Assembly (NCBI GenBank): GCA_023442775.1
Contig: JAEZXH010000024.1
Coordinates: forward strand, 1-39,658
Length of the DNA: 39,658 bases
Direction: 5' to 3'
From: Bacillota bacterium
GTDB lineage: Bacteria > Bacillota > Clostridia > Tissierellales > Peptoniphilaceae
The notes under the pieces are model-generated. The model worked only from the letters and a program-made list of their open reading frames with translations, was not told where the DNA came from and made no database searches. Shown here one piece after another: positions 14,723 through 22,479 of this stretch (position 1 is its first letter; each line of letters starts with the position of its first letter). The position numbers were made by a program, and so were the translations under genes.

Positions 14723-16006
14723 TTACTCCATCTCCTTGAGAATCCGCGCCGTGCGCTGGGCGACCTCGCGACGAATCTCCTCCACGTCGAGGACTTGGTG
14801 TTTCCCATTCTTTTTCAGGAAGCGACCCCGGACCATGACGTCGGTGATGTCCGAGGTTTGGGCACTGTAGCACAGAGCGTTGACGAGGTTGTTCTTCGGG
14901 GTAAAGGAGGGGCTCTCCAAGTTGAAGACGACGATGTCTGCAGATTTTCCAACTTCGAGGGACCCAATCTCCTCTTCCCACCCCAGGGCGTAGGCGCCGT
15001 TGATGGTGGCCATGCGAAGGACCTCGATGGCGGGGACTGCCTTGGGGTCCATGGTCACCGCCTTGTTGAGGACGCTCGCGATGTGCATCTCCTCGAGGAG
15101 ATTTTGGTTGTTGTTCGAAGAGCTGCCGTCGGTGCCGATGCAGACCTTGATACCCCGCTTTAACATGGCGTCCACGGGAGCGAAGCCGCTGGCGAGTTTG
15201 AGGTTACTCGTCGGGTTGTTCACGGGATAGAAGGGCTTGTCCTTTACGAGGTCCAGCTCTTCCTCGGTCATGTGGACACAGTGGGCGGCGATGACGCGAT
15301 GCTCGAGCATTCCAAGGCTCTCCACATAGCGCACCGGGGTCATGCCGTGCTCCTTTTTGCAGTCCTCCACTTCCTTGATGGTCTCGGACATGTGAATGTG
15401 GACGGCACCGTCGTACTCATCGGCAATGGCCATGATGTCCTTGATGAACTCTCCGCCGCAGGTGTAGATGGCGTGTGGTGCCGCGGCGACCTTGAGGCCT
15501 TCTTCAGGGCGATGGTAATTCTTGTAGAGCTCTTCCATGGTGCGAAGACGCTTCTCTCTCTTGTCGTCTTCGATCATTCCAAGGGTGAGGACACCGCGCA
15601 TCCCCGCTTCAAGGGTCGCGTCCCCCACTCGGTCCATGTCTCCGTACATGTCGCAGTAACAGGTGACCCCGGAGTCGATGAGCTCGGCGAGGGAGAGCTT
15701 CGTCCCCCAATAGATGTCTTCGCCGGTCATCTTGGCCTCAAAGGGCCAGATGGCATCGTTGAGCCAAGAGTGGAGCTCCATGTCGTCGGCGAGGTTGCGT
15801 AACAGGCTCATTCCGAGGTGGGTGTGGGCATTGACAAAGCCCGGGGTCAGGAGTTTTTCCCGCCCGTCGATGACTTCATCGGCATCGCAGTCGAGATCTT
15901 CTCCCATGGCGACGATGCGTCCATCTTCGACGCACAAATCCATGTTTTCTTTGATCGTTCCTTCGATGACGTCGAGGATATGTGTGTGTTTCCAGAGAAT
16001 CTTCAT
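14723..16006 (-). CDS. mtaD: Amidohydrolase, 5-methylthioadenosine/S-adenosylhomocysteine deaminase family
   Basis: A 427-residue metal-dependent deaminase. Seen: the first metal site VNAHTHLGMS (about 57-66), HIHMSE (about 206-211) in the middle of the barrel, AAHCVH (about 240-245), and the catalytic IGTDGSSSNN (about 290-299). A small beta-sandwich is built from both ends (LTPGF near the start and the ADIVVF end). These patterns fit the MtaD/SsnA branch that deaminates methylthioadenosine or S-adenosylhomocysteine; other purine or guanidine substrates are possible. The start is at the Met behind GAGAGGAAG; the frame extends upstream without a good site. First gene of the operon with trpS and pgsA; a TATACT at 16037-16042 is the probable -10. 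Confidence 0.85.
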   Translation of the reverse strand: MKILWKHTHILDVIEGTIKENMDLCVEDGRIVAMGEDLDCDADEVIDGREKLLTPGFVNAHTHLGMSLLRNLADDMELHSWLNDAIWPFEAKMTGEDIYWGTKLSLAELIDSGVTCYCDMYGDMDRVGDATLEAGMRGVLTLGMIEDDKREKRLRTMEELYKNYHRPEEGLKVAAAPHAIYTCGGEFIKDIMAIADEYDGAVHIHMSETIKEVEDCKKEHGMTPVRYVESLGMLEHRVIAAHCVHMTEEELDLVKDKPFYPVNNPTSNLKLASGFAPVDAMLKRGIKVCIGTDGSSSNNNQNLLEEMHIASVLNKAVTMDPKAVPAIEVLRMATINGAYALGWEEEIGSLEVGKSADIVVFNLESPSFTPKNNLVNALCYSAQTSDITDVMVRGRFLKKNGKHQVLDVEEIRREVAQRTARILKEME

Positions 16007-16107
16007 ATTATCTTCCTCTCTTTTTCTCGTCCTCTTAGTATACCACATTCCCGCAGCCCTCCCTCTTTCCCTCCATGGAGAAAAGTCCCAAGTTTTTCGA
16101 GATTGTC

Positions 16108-16136
16108 TTTCTTTTTCCCCCGAGGTTTGCTATACT
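16108..16136 (+). promoter_or_regulatory. Promoter of rpsD
   Basis: TATACT (16131-16136) preceded by TGC, an extended -10. The -35 position 17 bases upstream (TTTCTT, 16108-16113) is weak. It lies back to back with the amidohydrolase promoter. Confidence 0.65.
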
Positions 16137-16147
16137 AGCAAGTGGCT

Positions 16148-16181
16148 TATAAATTATCGCGGCAAAAATAATTTATAGGAG
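16148..16181 (+). promoter_or_regulatory. rpsD leader hairpin next to the ribosome binding site
   Basis: A perfect ten-base inverted repeat TATAAATTAT (16148-16157) and ATAATTTATA (16168-16177) with the loop CGCGGCAAAA. It touches GGAG (16178-16181), the ribosome site of rpsD. S4 represses its own synthesis by binding its leader in several bacteria, so this hairpin may be the S4 operator; that is inference. Confidence 0.5.
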
Positions 16182-16192
16182 ATGTTAAAACA

Positions 16193-16786
16193 ATGGCAAG
16201 AATGATGGGACCTCGTTTCAAGCAATCGAGAAGACTCGGCCTCAATGTCTGCGGACACCCCAAGGCCATGAAGCGTGCCACCCGTGGCACCGCACGTAGC
16301 GACCGCAAGCTCACCGAATACGGGAAGCAACTCCTGGAAAAGCAACGCCTGCGCGCCTACTACAACGTCATGGAAAAGCAATTCGTGCGCATCTTCCAAG
16401 ACGCCAAGAAGAGCCCGGAACAAACCGGTGCTGCCTTCGTGAAGCTTCTCGAGCGCCGCTTGGACAACATGGTGTATCGTATGGGCTTTGCCTCTTCGAT
16501 TCGCCAAGCGCGCCAGATGGTCACCCACGGACACATGACCGTCAATGGCAAGAAGGTCGATATCCCCTCCTACCGCCTCAACCCCGGCGATGTCGTCGCC
16601 CTCGCTGATCGCGGCAAGAAGGTCGACCTCTTCAAGCAAAACTTCGAAACCAACTTCGCCACGAGCTACTCCTACATTTCGAAGGATAAGGACTTCAAGG
16701 CTACCCTCGTCACCGAGCCCAACCGTGAAGAAATCCCCATCGAAATCGAAGACCAACTCGTCGTCGAATTCTACTCGAAGAACTAA
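16193..16786 (+). CDS. rpsD: 30S ribosomal protein S4
   Basis: A 197-residue primary 16S-binding protein. N-terminal domain with GPRFKQSRRLG; the S4 RNA-binding domain (about residues 87-150) with LERRLDNMVYRMGFA, then ARQMVTHGHMTVNGKKVDIPSYRLNPGD split by family-typical loops. Only one Cys is present in the N-terminal part, so it is the zinc-free form. Single-gene unit with its own promoter, leader hairpin and terminator. GGAG eleven bases before the ATG. Confidence 0.97.
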   Translation: MARMMGPRFKQSRRLGLNVCGHPKAMKRATRGTARSDRKLTEYGKQLLEKQRLRAYYNVMEKQFVRIFQDAKKSPEQTGAAFVKLLERRLDNMVYRMGFASSIRQARQMVTHGHMTVNGKKVDIPSYRLNPGDVVALADRGKKVDLFKQNFETNFATSYSYISKDKDFKATLVTEPNREEIPIEIEDQLVVEFYSKN

Positions 16787-16788
16787 AA

Positions 16789-16818
16789 AAAACATCCCTT
16801 TCGGGATGTTTTTTTTAT
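16789..16818. terminator. Bidirectional terminator between rpsD and the broken S-layer gene
   Basis: AACATCCC-TTTC-GGGATGTT flanked by A and T runs on both sides (stem 16791-16810). It serves rpsD on the plus strand and the convergent pseudogene on the minus strand. Confidence 0.92.
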
Positions 16819-17452
16819 TGGACGATACTCGTCTCTTGTGGATCCTCTCGTTGTTCCGTTTCCGAGGGGTTCTTTTTATTTTCAAAGGTCCAGACCAGTT
16901 TCACCTTTTGGGTGGATTCGGGAGTCTTACTCCAATCCACCTTGGCGTTATCCCGGTCGAGACGGGCGAAATTCGTCACTTCCAAGGTCTCGAGGAGAGT
17001 ATTCGTCGCCGCGTCGTAGATGCCGACGGTGAGGCGCAATTCCTCTGAGGTGTAGGGGCGGCCTTTGCCCTCTCCGAGATAGACGAGAGCTCGCAGGCGA
17101 TCTCCAACGTACTGACTCGATCCCCTCTTCCAGCTCTGATGGGCCTTTGCCGTAGAAAACTCAAGGCCCAAGTTCTTTCCAAAGAGTCCGGCAGTCTCCT
17201 CCTCTGGCCCAGCGACGACGAGTTGGATCGGTTACCCCAAGAAGAGTTCTCCTTCCTCCACTCGGCGCGTGTAATGGTCTTTTCCGAGTGAAACGACACA
17301 TCTTCGTAGCCTTTTAATAGGCTTTGTTCTTCACTCCAGGTAATGGCCGACTCTGCCCAGTGTCCGCGGACATCTGAGAATTTTGTCGCAAAGACGACAT
17401 TGGAACAGAGTAAGACTATGGCAAGGAGCAGAAGGGTCCACTTCTTGTTCAT
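16815..17452 (-). pseudogene. S-layer-homology secreted protein, frameshifted and shortened
   Basis: The first part (from ATG 17450-17452, behind AAGGAA) encodes a signal peptide (MNKKWTLLLLAIVLLCS) and one SLH motif (FSDVRGHWAESAITW ... GYEDVSF ... ITRAEW, to about 17258). The frame then degenerates into low-complexity residues. A different frame, open from a TAA near 17236 down to 16815, carries a plausible extracellular domain (LRALVYLGEG, LRLTVGIYDAATNTLLETL, VKLVWTFENKK). So the two halves no longer join: a frameshift, and probably a deletion, since SLH motifs usually come in threes and the second half of this one is missing. Promoter and terminator are intact, so inactivation may be recent. 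A sequencing error alone would explain the frameshift but not the missing SLH part. Confidence 0.75.
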
Positions 17453-17475
17453 GATAATTATTCCTTCTTGAAAAT

Positions 17476-17504
17476 ATTGTATGAGAACAATCTGGCAAAT
17501 GCAA
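17476..17504 (-). promoter_or_regulatory. Promoter of the broken S-layer gene
   Basis: TTGCAT (17499-17504), a 17-base spacer and TACAAT (17476-17481), 24 bases before the ATG. Confidence 0.6.
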
Positions 17505-17591
17505 TTCATTTCCGAAACCTGATTTTTCTTTTTTCATGCTCCTTAGAGAAATCTTTTCGCATATGGGCCACACTCCGACCTTTAGGCAAAC

Positions 17592-17625
17592 AAAAAAGAA
17601 GGTCGTGAACACACAACCTTCTTTT
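17592..17625 (-). terminator. Terminator-like hairpin at the left side of the structured gap
   Basis: AAAAGAAGGT (17594-17603) and ACCTTCTTTT (17616-17625) pair, with further pairs inside (GTG/CAC). In the minus sense the stem is followed by six T, so it would end minus-strand RNA made from the gap; in the plus sense it has a shorter T run. Confidence 0.6.
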
Positions 17626-17721
17626 CCTCATGAGCGATGATGGCGCCTCGACTTCGATTCCACCATTCTCAATGGTCTTCATTGGGTGCCCAAACCTCCC
17701 ATCATCTCACTGAAGTTGTCT
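17626..17721. other. Structured non-coding stretch of unknown identity
   Basis: Within the 460 bases between the broken S-layer gene and the next gene I find no coding frame, but much pairing: GATGATGG (17636-17643) with CCATCATC (17699-17706), GGCGCC (17642-17647) with GGTGCC (17685-17690), and a central hairpin ACCATT-CTC-AATGGT (17662-17676). It does not match a riboswitch, SRP, RNase P, tmRNA or 6S pattern that I know. It lies between two outward-facing terminators. The strand of any RNA is unclear. Confidence 0.4.
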
Positions 17722-17778
17722 CGGGCTGATAAGAGAGCATTTGCGAATTACCTTCTATTATCTCTCAGCTCGTTTTTT
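17722..17778 (+). terminator. Terminator at the right side of the structured gap
   Basis: CGGGCTGA (17722-17729) pairs with TCAGCTCG (17765-17772), followed by six T (17773-17778). No plus-strand gene precedes it within the gap, so a small RNA could end here. A further short repeat TTTTCC/GGAAAA lies at 17804-17821. Confidence 0.55.
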
Positions 17779-17875
17779 ACTCTTCCCTTCCTCTCACCAT
17801 CTTTTTTCCTCTATAGGAAAATTTTCTTTTCCCCATCTCTTTTTCTTTACAGATAAGTTGATTTTTTATTTTTAT

Positions 17876-17883
17876 GTTATACT
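17876..17883 (+). promoter_or_regulatory. Promoter of the S-layer/NlpC-P60 gene
   Basis: TATACT (17878-17883) preceded by TGT, an extended -10. No convincing -35 lies at the normal distance. Transcription would start about 25 bases before the ATG. Confidence 0.55.
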
Positions 17884-17912
17884 GTGGGTATAAAATCAAT
17901 AAGGAGGTTATG

Positions 17913-19667
17913 ATGAAGAATCGACGCATTCCCCGTGGCCTTTGCCACCTCATTCTCTGCCTTCTCCTCGTCCTTGGCGCCCCTATAGGGGCCTTGGCGG
18001 TAGAGCCCTCAGACATCTCTGGGCACTGGGCAGAAGGAGCTCTTCTCCACGGAATGGAGCTCGGATGGATTGAAGGCTACGAAGACGGCACCTTCCGTCC
18101 CGATGCCCCCATGACTCGCAGCGAATACACCATCTTACTTTCCCGACTTCTCGGTCTCGAAGAAGTGAGCTCCCAAACGATGACTCGGTTTTCCGATCGT
18201 GCGGCGAACACTTGGGATGATGGCTACCTCGCTCGAGCAGAAGCGGCGGGACTTTTTGACGTGGCTTACCCTGGCAACCTCTTGAGTCCTTCGACCCCCA
18301 TTACTCGCGAAGAAGCAGCCCAACTCCTTCTTCACAGTCTTCGCCTCAATGAGACCAAGGACTCTCGCGGAAACCTCAACCCCGACATCCTCGCGACCAC
18401 AAGCCAATTCTTGGTCAATCAATCCTCGTTCTGTTCCGATGTCAGTCAACTGAGCTTTACAGACCGTCACCAGGTCTCCCCGCGCTTTGTCTTCGCCATT
18501 GATGAACTCAACCATATCGGCATTTTTACAGGTTACGAAGACAATTCCTTCTCCCCACAAAGCCAATTGACCCGCGCTGAAGCCACAACTCTTCTCCTGC
18601 GTGCAACGGGAGAGGCTCCGAAGATTGTGGAGCCCCCAAAAGAAAAACCCGCCCCTACTGAACCTACTCCAGCACCCTCTGTTCCCAATCCAACTCTTCC
18701 CAAGGCGTCGAAGGACAATCTTCGCCTCGTCCAAGATGGGAAAGACTTTTTCTTAGAGGATGCACAAACCCATGTCCGTCTCCTCGGTAGCGATGTCTCC
18801 GATGGTGTCGTGAAAGTTGGTGAGAAGACTTACCTCCTCGACAAAGATGGACGCCTCAAGAGTGATTTCTACAAAAAGGACAACAAGGTCTATTACATTG
18901 ACAAAGAGAAGGGCATGATCTCTGGATGGAAACAGATCGGCGATCACCTCTATTACTTCTCTCCCGCAAATCAACGCATGTACCGCAACGGTATGTTCTC
19001 TACCGGTGAGGGCGTGTACTGGTTCGGATCCGATGGAAAGCTGAAAACTGGATCCCGTGCTGGCGGCCATAGTAAACGTCGCGTGAATTGGGCGGGGCCG
19101 ACGGCAAAGGAATTGGAAAACCACTGGCTGGAAGGTGAGGATCGGGATCTGCGCTTCCGCGGTCAAGAGATTGCCAACTACGCCGCCTCCTTTGAAGGAC
19201 TTCCCTTCAAGTGGTATGGCGTTGATCTCACTGATGGGACTGGCGTATACTGCGTCGGCAACAGCTATTCCGCCTACAAAGCCTTTGGCATCCGCATCCC
19301 TGGTCCTGCAGATTGCCAAGTGAAAAAACACAAGGGATATGAACTGACCCGTTGCCAATATGAATATGCACCGAAATTTGGTGGTATGCGTTACCGCGCA
19401 AACTTCGACAATGCGTGGCCTGGCGACTTGATTTTCAACTACAGCCCTGGCTTTTACCTCGGATACAACCACGTCGGCATCTACATGGGGAAAAACGACG
19501 GACGCCCCATCTATGTCCACGCCACGTTAAAGGACGGTCTGTTTGTGGGTGATACTCGGGAAATGAATTGGACCATTGGTCGACGCTTCAACAAGGAGTT
19601 TGTCCGCTACAACACCCGTCAAAACGTGGGCTCCGGAAAAATTCCCGATATGCCCCGCAACCGCTAA
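17913..19667 (+). CDS. Secreted S-layer-homology protein with wall-binding repeats and an NlpC/P60-like domain
   Basis: A 584-residue exported protein. In order: signal peptide (about 1-32); three SLH motifs (about 33-90, 98-150, 180-235: SGHWAEGALLHG, then ITREEAAQLLL and LTRAEATTLLL); a Pro-rich linker (about 240-265, PAPTEPTPAPSVP); repeats like choline/glucan-binding modules (YLLDKDGRLKSDFYKK, YYIDKEKGMISGWKQ, HLYYFSPANQ); and a C-terminal NlpC/P60-like cysteine peptidase fold with GVYCVGNSYSAYKAFG as the Cys site, YNHVGIYMG as the His site and YVHAT as the third. SLH motifs attach to pyruvylated wall polymer. The enzyme would cut wall peptides or amides; the usual D before the Cys is replaced (TGVYC), so activity is uncertain. 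The second of two adjacent ATGs is used because GGAGG is five bases ahead of it. Confidence 0.85.
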   Translation: MKNRRIPRGLCHLILCLLLVLGAPIGALAVEPSDISGHWAEGALLHGMELGWIEGYEDGTFRPDAPMTRSEYTILLSRLLGLEEVSSQTMTRFSDRAANTWDDGYLARAEAAGLFDVAYPGNLLSPSTPITREEAAQLLLHSLRLNETKDSRGNLNPDILATTSQFLVNQSSFCSDVSQLSFTDRHQVSPRFVFAIDELNHIGIFTGYEDNSFSPQSQLTRAEATTLLLRATGEAPKIVEPPKEKPAPTEPTPAPSVPNPTLPKASKDNLRLVQDGKDFFLEDAQTHVRLLGSDVSDGVVKVGEKTYLLDKDGRLKSDFYKKDNKVYYIDKEKGMISGWKQIGDHLYYFSPANQRMYRNGMFSTGEGVYWFGSDGKLKTGSRAGGHSKRRVNWAGPTAKELENHWLEGEDRDLRFRGQEIANYAASFEGLPFKWYGVDLTDGTGVYCVGNSYSAYKAFGIRIPGPADCQVKKHKGYELTRCQYEYAPKFGGMRYRANFDNAWPGDLIFNYSPGFYLGYNHVGIYMGKNDGRPIYVHATLKDGLFVGDTREMNWTIGRRFNKEFVRYNTRQNVGSGKIPDMPRNR

Positions 19668-19706
19668 GAAAAAAGACGATGAGAAATTCTCATCGTCTTT
19701 TTTTAT
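19668..19706. terminator. Bidirectional terminator between the S-layer protein gene and comEA
   Basis: GACGATGAG and CTCATCGTC (19675-19697) with A-run before and T-run after; serves the two convergent genes. The comEA stop lies in its edge. Confidence 0.92.
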
Positions 19707-20275
19707 GGTGCTTCCACATAGGGACGCAAGTTTTCCAGGGTTTTCTCCCCAATGCCCGGAACCCGTGTCAAATCTTCCACGGAGGCAAAGGGCGCCTCTT
19801 CCCGTGCCTTGACGATGCTCATCGCCGTCTTTTCTCCAACGCCGGGAAGCTTCTGAAGTTCCTCGACCGTTGCGAGATTGAGGTTGACGATGCCATCCTT
19901 CTTCGAAGAACTTCCCTCGTCCTCCCCTCGGAAGGGAACAGTAATCTTCTCTTCGTCGGCGACGTGTTTTGCGAGGTTGACCCGATCGAGGTCCGCCTCG
20001 GGAAGGGGACCTCCCGCCTTGTCGATGGCGTCTTTGACACGGTCCTCATCGGTGAGTTCATAGAGACCTGGGCGAGCAACGGCTCCCGCAACATGAACAA
20101 AGACCTCGCCTGAAGAAGGAACTCCTTCCTCAAGACGAGGTCTCTCACTCTCTCGAGGGGGGAGCTCATCAATGGTTCGGCTCTTTGGTGCGCCTCGTTG
20201 CCACAGGACAATGAGGACAAGGGCCACCGCCGCGCAGAGGATCCAGAGTTTTTCTCGGCGGCTTAAATCTGACAT
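19703..20275 (-). CDS. comEA: ComEA-like DNA-binding protein
   Basis: A 190-residue membrane-anchored protein for DNA uptake. One N-terminal membrane helix (about 9-25, LWILCAAVALVLIVLW), a SLBB domain (about 57-115: VFVHVAGAVARPGLYEL), a Ser/Lys linker, and a C-terminal helix-hairpin-helix pair (VNLNLATVEELQKLPGVGE, then VEDLTRVPGIGEKTLENL, about 128-185). This is the usual ComEA layout. comEC is not in the window. The ATG directly abuts GGGGGAG, a short spacing. It follows ridA by 13 bases. Confidence 0.92.
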   Translation of the reverse strand: MSDLSRREKLWILCAAVALVLIVLWQRGAPKSRTIDELPPRESERPRLEEGVPSSGEVFVHVAGAVARPGLYELTDEDRVKDAIDKAGGPLPEADLDRVNLAKHVADEEKITVPFRGEDEGSSSKKDGIVNLNLATVEELQKLPGVGEKTAMSIVKAREEAPFASVEDLTRVPGIGEKTLENLRPYVEAP

Positions 20276-20288
20276 CTCCCCCTCGCTC

Positions 20289-20666
20289 TTACTTCAATGC
20301 GATGGCTTCGATTTCGACGAGAGCTCCCTTGGGCAGAGCTGCCACTTCCACACAGCTACGAGCGGGCTTGTGGTCGGCGAAGTAAGAACCATAGACTTCG
20401 TTGACAGCGGCAAAATCGTCCATGTTGTCGACGAAGATCATGCACTTCACAACCTTGTCCAAGGAGGAACCAGCATTTTCGAGGATGGCCTTGACGTTTT
20501 CAAGACTTTGCTTCGTGGCTTCCTTGATCTCGGTCTTGAGTTCGCCAGTTGCAGGGTCAGCGGGAAGTTGACCAGAGGTGAAGATGAGATCGCCAACAGC
20601 AATGGCTTGGGAATAGGGACCCACAGCAGCGGGGGCTTTTTCAGTGTGCAAAACCTTCAGTTCCAT
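20289..20666 (-). CDS. ridA: RidA family reactive-intermediate deaminase
   Basis: A 125-residue protein of the YjgF/YER057c/UK114 family that hydrolyses reactive enamines and imines made by PLP enzymes. The family signature is present near the C-terminus (ARSCVEVAALPKGALVEIE), with the active-site Arg in ARSCVEV (about 103). GPYSQAI, SGQLPADP and DNMDDFAAVNEVY are also typical. The Met behind AAGGAG is chosen; the frame extends 37 codons upstream inside rsfS without a site. Overlaps rsfS by ten bases. Confidence 0.95.
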   Translation of the reverse strand: MELKVLHTEKAPAAVGPYSQAIAVGDLIFTSGQLPADPATGELKTEIKEATKQSLENVKAILENAGSSLDKVVKCMIFVDNMDDFAAVNEVYGSYFADHKPARSCVEVAALPKGALVEIEAIALK

Positions 20667-21013
20667 GGTGTTTCTCCTTTCGAAGGGGCGGACCACAGCC
20701 GCTCCAATCCGTAGTATTCTCTTTCTTCGCGATGGAAGATATGGACGAGGATATCCCCGTAGTCGAGGACAACCCAACGGGCACCAGAGCGCCCTTCTCT
20801 TCCAAAAGCTTCAAAGTGCGCCTCGGACATCTTCTCCTCGACTTCATCGGCAATGGCTCCGACTTGAGTCGTCGAAGTCCCGCTGACGAGGACAAAGGCG
20901 TCGGCAATGGAGGTCAGTTCTCCCACGTGGAGCACCTCGACATCCAATCCTTTTTTCGATGCGCAAGCTTCTGTAATAATTTGGAGTTTTTTCTCTGTTT
21001 CCTTCAAAAACAT
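20657..21013 (-). CDS. rsfS: Ribosomal silencing factor RsfS
   Basis: A 118-residue protein (Iojap/YbeB family) that binds L14 and blocks subunit joining when nutrients are short. Seen: IADAFVLVSGTSTTQVGAIAD (split motif, about 36-56) and the typical WVVLDYGDILVHIFHREEREYYGLERLW end. The annotated ATG lies one base after GGAGG; a TTG two codons later has the normal seven-base spacing and may be the true start (21007). Own -10 TATAAT at 21027-21032. Confidence 0.95.
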   Translation of the reverse strand: MFLKETEKKLQIITEACASKKGLDVEVLHVGELTSIADAFVLVSGTSTTQVGAIADEVEEKMSEAHFEAFGREGRSGARWVVLDYGDILVHIFHREEREYYGLERLWSAPSKGETPWN

Positions 21014-21026
21014 CCCTCCGTCTTTT

Positions 21027-21032
21027 ATTATA
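21027..21032 (-). promoter_or_regulatory. -10 element upstream of rsfS
   Basis: Consensus TATAAT on the minus strand, 14 bases before the start. No good -35 is seen. It suggests that rsfS-ridA-comEA can be read apart from the LCP gene 62 bases upstream. Confidence 0.45.
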
Positions 21033-21075
21033 CCCTAGAATTTGAAAAGCAGCCTATCTTTTTTCTTCCCCTCTC

Positions 21076-21936
21076 CTATTTCATCCCTCTTGAACGGAAG
21101 AGTTCGTCGGTGGCATCGTCGTCGAGGATGAAGTAGCTCACGTGGGAAATCATCTTCGGAGATCCGGGAAGGGTCTGGTGGGAGATGTTCTCCCGAGAGA
21201 GGCCCGTCGCCAGGCGACCGATGGCGAGAAGGTCCTTGGTGGTGAGGTTGGAATTCGTCTCATCGCGAAAGGCCATGTAGTAGAGGGGCGCCTTCAAGAC
21301 CGTCATGGGACTCTTTAGTTTTGCCAGCGCACTGGCCATAAACTGCTGCTGGGCCTCCACACGCCCCAAGTCCGCATTGGCGTAGCCCTTACGAAAGCGC
21401 AAGAACTGAATGGCATGGGCCCCGTCGAGGGTCTGTTCCCCAGGTTGCAAATCGATGAGAAGAGGGGGATCTGCCGTCGGGTCCTCGTAGTGCATCGCCA
21501 TGGGGACGTTGACATCGACGCCTCCCATCATATCCACCATGTGCTCCACGAACCCGTAGTCGACGACGACGTACTTCTCCAGGTTGAGGCCAAGGCGGTT
21601 GTTCACGGTTTCGAGGGTCTTCTCAATGCCGCCATAGGCATAGGCGTGGTTCATCTTCTCCTTGTGTTTTCGGCCAGAAATCTTTGTCCGCGTATCTCTG
21701 GGAACGGAGAAGAGACTCACGCCCTTCCCCTCCAAGTCCATGTGGACAATCATCATGACGTCACTGCGCACGCCCTTCTTGTTCTGATTCAGCGCATCGA
21801 CGCCGACGACGAGAACATCCATTGAGGAGGGTCCACCGAGAAAGGGAACACTTCCCGAGGTGAAGAAAAACGCCCCTCCAGCGATGAGGGCGACGATGAG
21901 AATGGTCAGGAAAAATCCACGGAAAAAACTCTTCAT
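21076..21936 (-). CDS. LytR-CpsA-Psr (LCP) family wall-polymer ligase
   Basis: A 286-residue membrane-anchored enzyme; LCP proteins move lipid-linked glycopolymers such as teichoic acids onto peptidoglycan. One N-terminal membrane helix (about 7-28), then the LCP domain: VLVVGVDAL, GVRSDVMMIVHMD, SVPRDTRTKI with the catalytic Arg pair region (about 92-101), and MNHAYAYGG; late in the domain FLRFRKGYANADLGRVEAQQ. These are the conserved Asp and Arg positions for the polyprenyl phosphate. The ATG with GGAGG five bases ahead is chosen over the GTG two codons earlier. It follows yqeK by nine bases. The gene number among LCP paralogues cannot be told. Confidence 0.93.
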   Translation of the reverse strand: MKSFFRGFFLTILIVALIAGGAFFFTSGSVPFLGGPSSMDVLVVGVDALNQNKKGVRSDVMMIVHMDLEGKGVSLFSVPRDTRTKISGRKHKEKMNHAYAYGGIEKTLETVNNRLGLNLEKYVVVDYGFVEHMVDMMGGVDVNVPMAMHYEDPTADPPLLIDLQPGEQTLDGAHAIQFLRFRKGYANADLGRVEAQQQFMASALAKLKSPMTVLKAPLYYMAFRDETNSNLTTKDLLAIGRLATGLSRENISHQTLPGSPKMISHVSYFILDDDATDELFRSRGMK

Positions 21937-21945
21937 AGACACCTC

Positions 21946-22479
21946 CTAGACTAAGGCGTTATAACAGCGAACCGAGTCCAAGGCGATGGGCAAAGACTTG
22001 TCCAAGAGAAAGCGTAGGGTGTGGGAAAGGCCTAGGCGCATGGCCTCGTCGAGGTCTCGAAACGCCGCCTCGCGAATCTTCTCCACCCCGGGAAAGGTCC
22101 GCCCCTCCTCCACCATGTCGGCGAGATAGAGGACCTTGGAGAGGGAAGACATCGTGGCAGAGCCCGTGGTGTGCTCGGCGATTGCCGTGAGAATCTCTTC
22201 ATCGGTGACGCCATAGAATTTCTCAGCGGCGAGGGCCCCGAGGGGAGCGTGGATGAGCTCCGGACTCCTCTTGAGCTCGTCGGTCAAGGATAACCCCAAT
22301 TCCTCCGCCTTTTGAAAGAGAAGGTCGCGGTCTTTGATCTTCATGCAGTCGTGATAATGGGCGGCAATCCGCGCCTTTTCTACGTCCACGCCGTGCCGAG
22401 ACGCCAAGCGCACTGCCATCTCCTCCACCCGCTCCGTATGGGCGTAACGCTTTTCGCCGATGGTCTCTCTCATGTCCAT
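21946..22479 (-). CDS. yqeK: HD-domain diadenosine tetraphosphatase YqeK
   Basis: A 177-residue HD-domain hydrolase cutting Ap4A symmetrically to ADP. Metal residues: RYAHTERV (H13), AHYHDCMK (H41, H43-D44), later ELIHAPLGALAAEKF, IAEHTTG and LYLADMVE (final Asp). The family stands next to nadD in many Gram-positives, as here, with a ten-base overlap. Start chosen at the first Met behind GGGAG. Confidence 0.93.
   Translation of the reverse strand: MDMRETIGEKRYAHTERVEEMAVRLASRHGVDVEKARIAAHYHDCMKIKDRDLLFQKAEELGLSLTDELKRSPELIHAPLGALAAEKFYGVTDEEILTAIAEHTTGSATMSSLSKVLYLADMVEEGRTFPGVEKIREAAFRDLDEAMRLGLSHTLRFLLDKSLPIALDSVRCYNALV

Noticed and set aside
17777..18016. A 79-codon minus-strand frame in the S-layer gene promoter region
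   Set aside because: Overlaps the real gene start and promoter, lacks a ribosome site and has low-complexity content.
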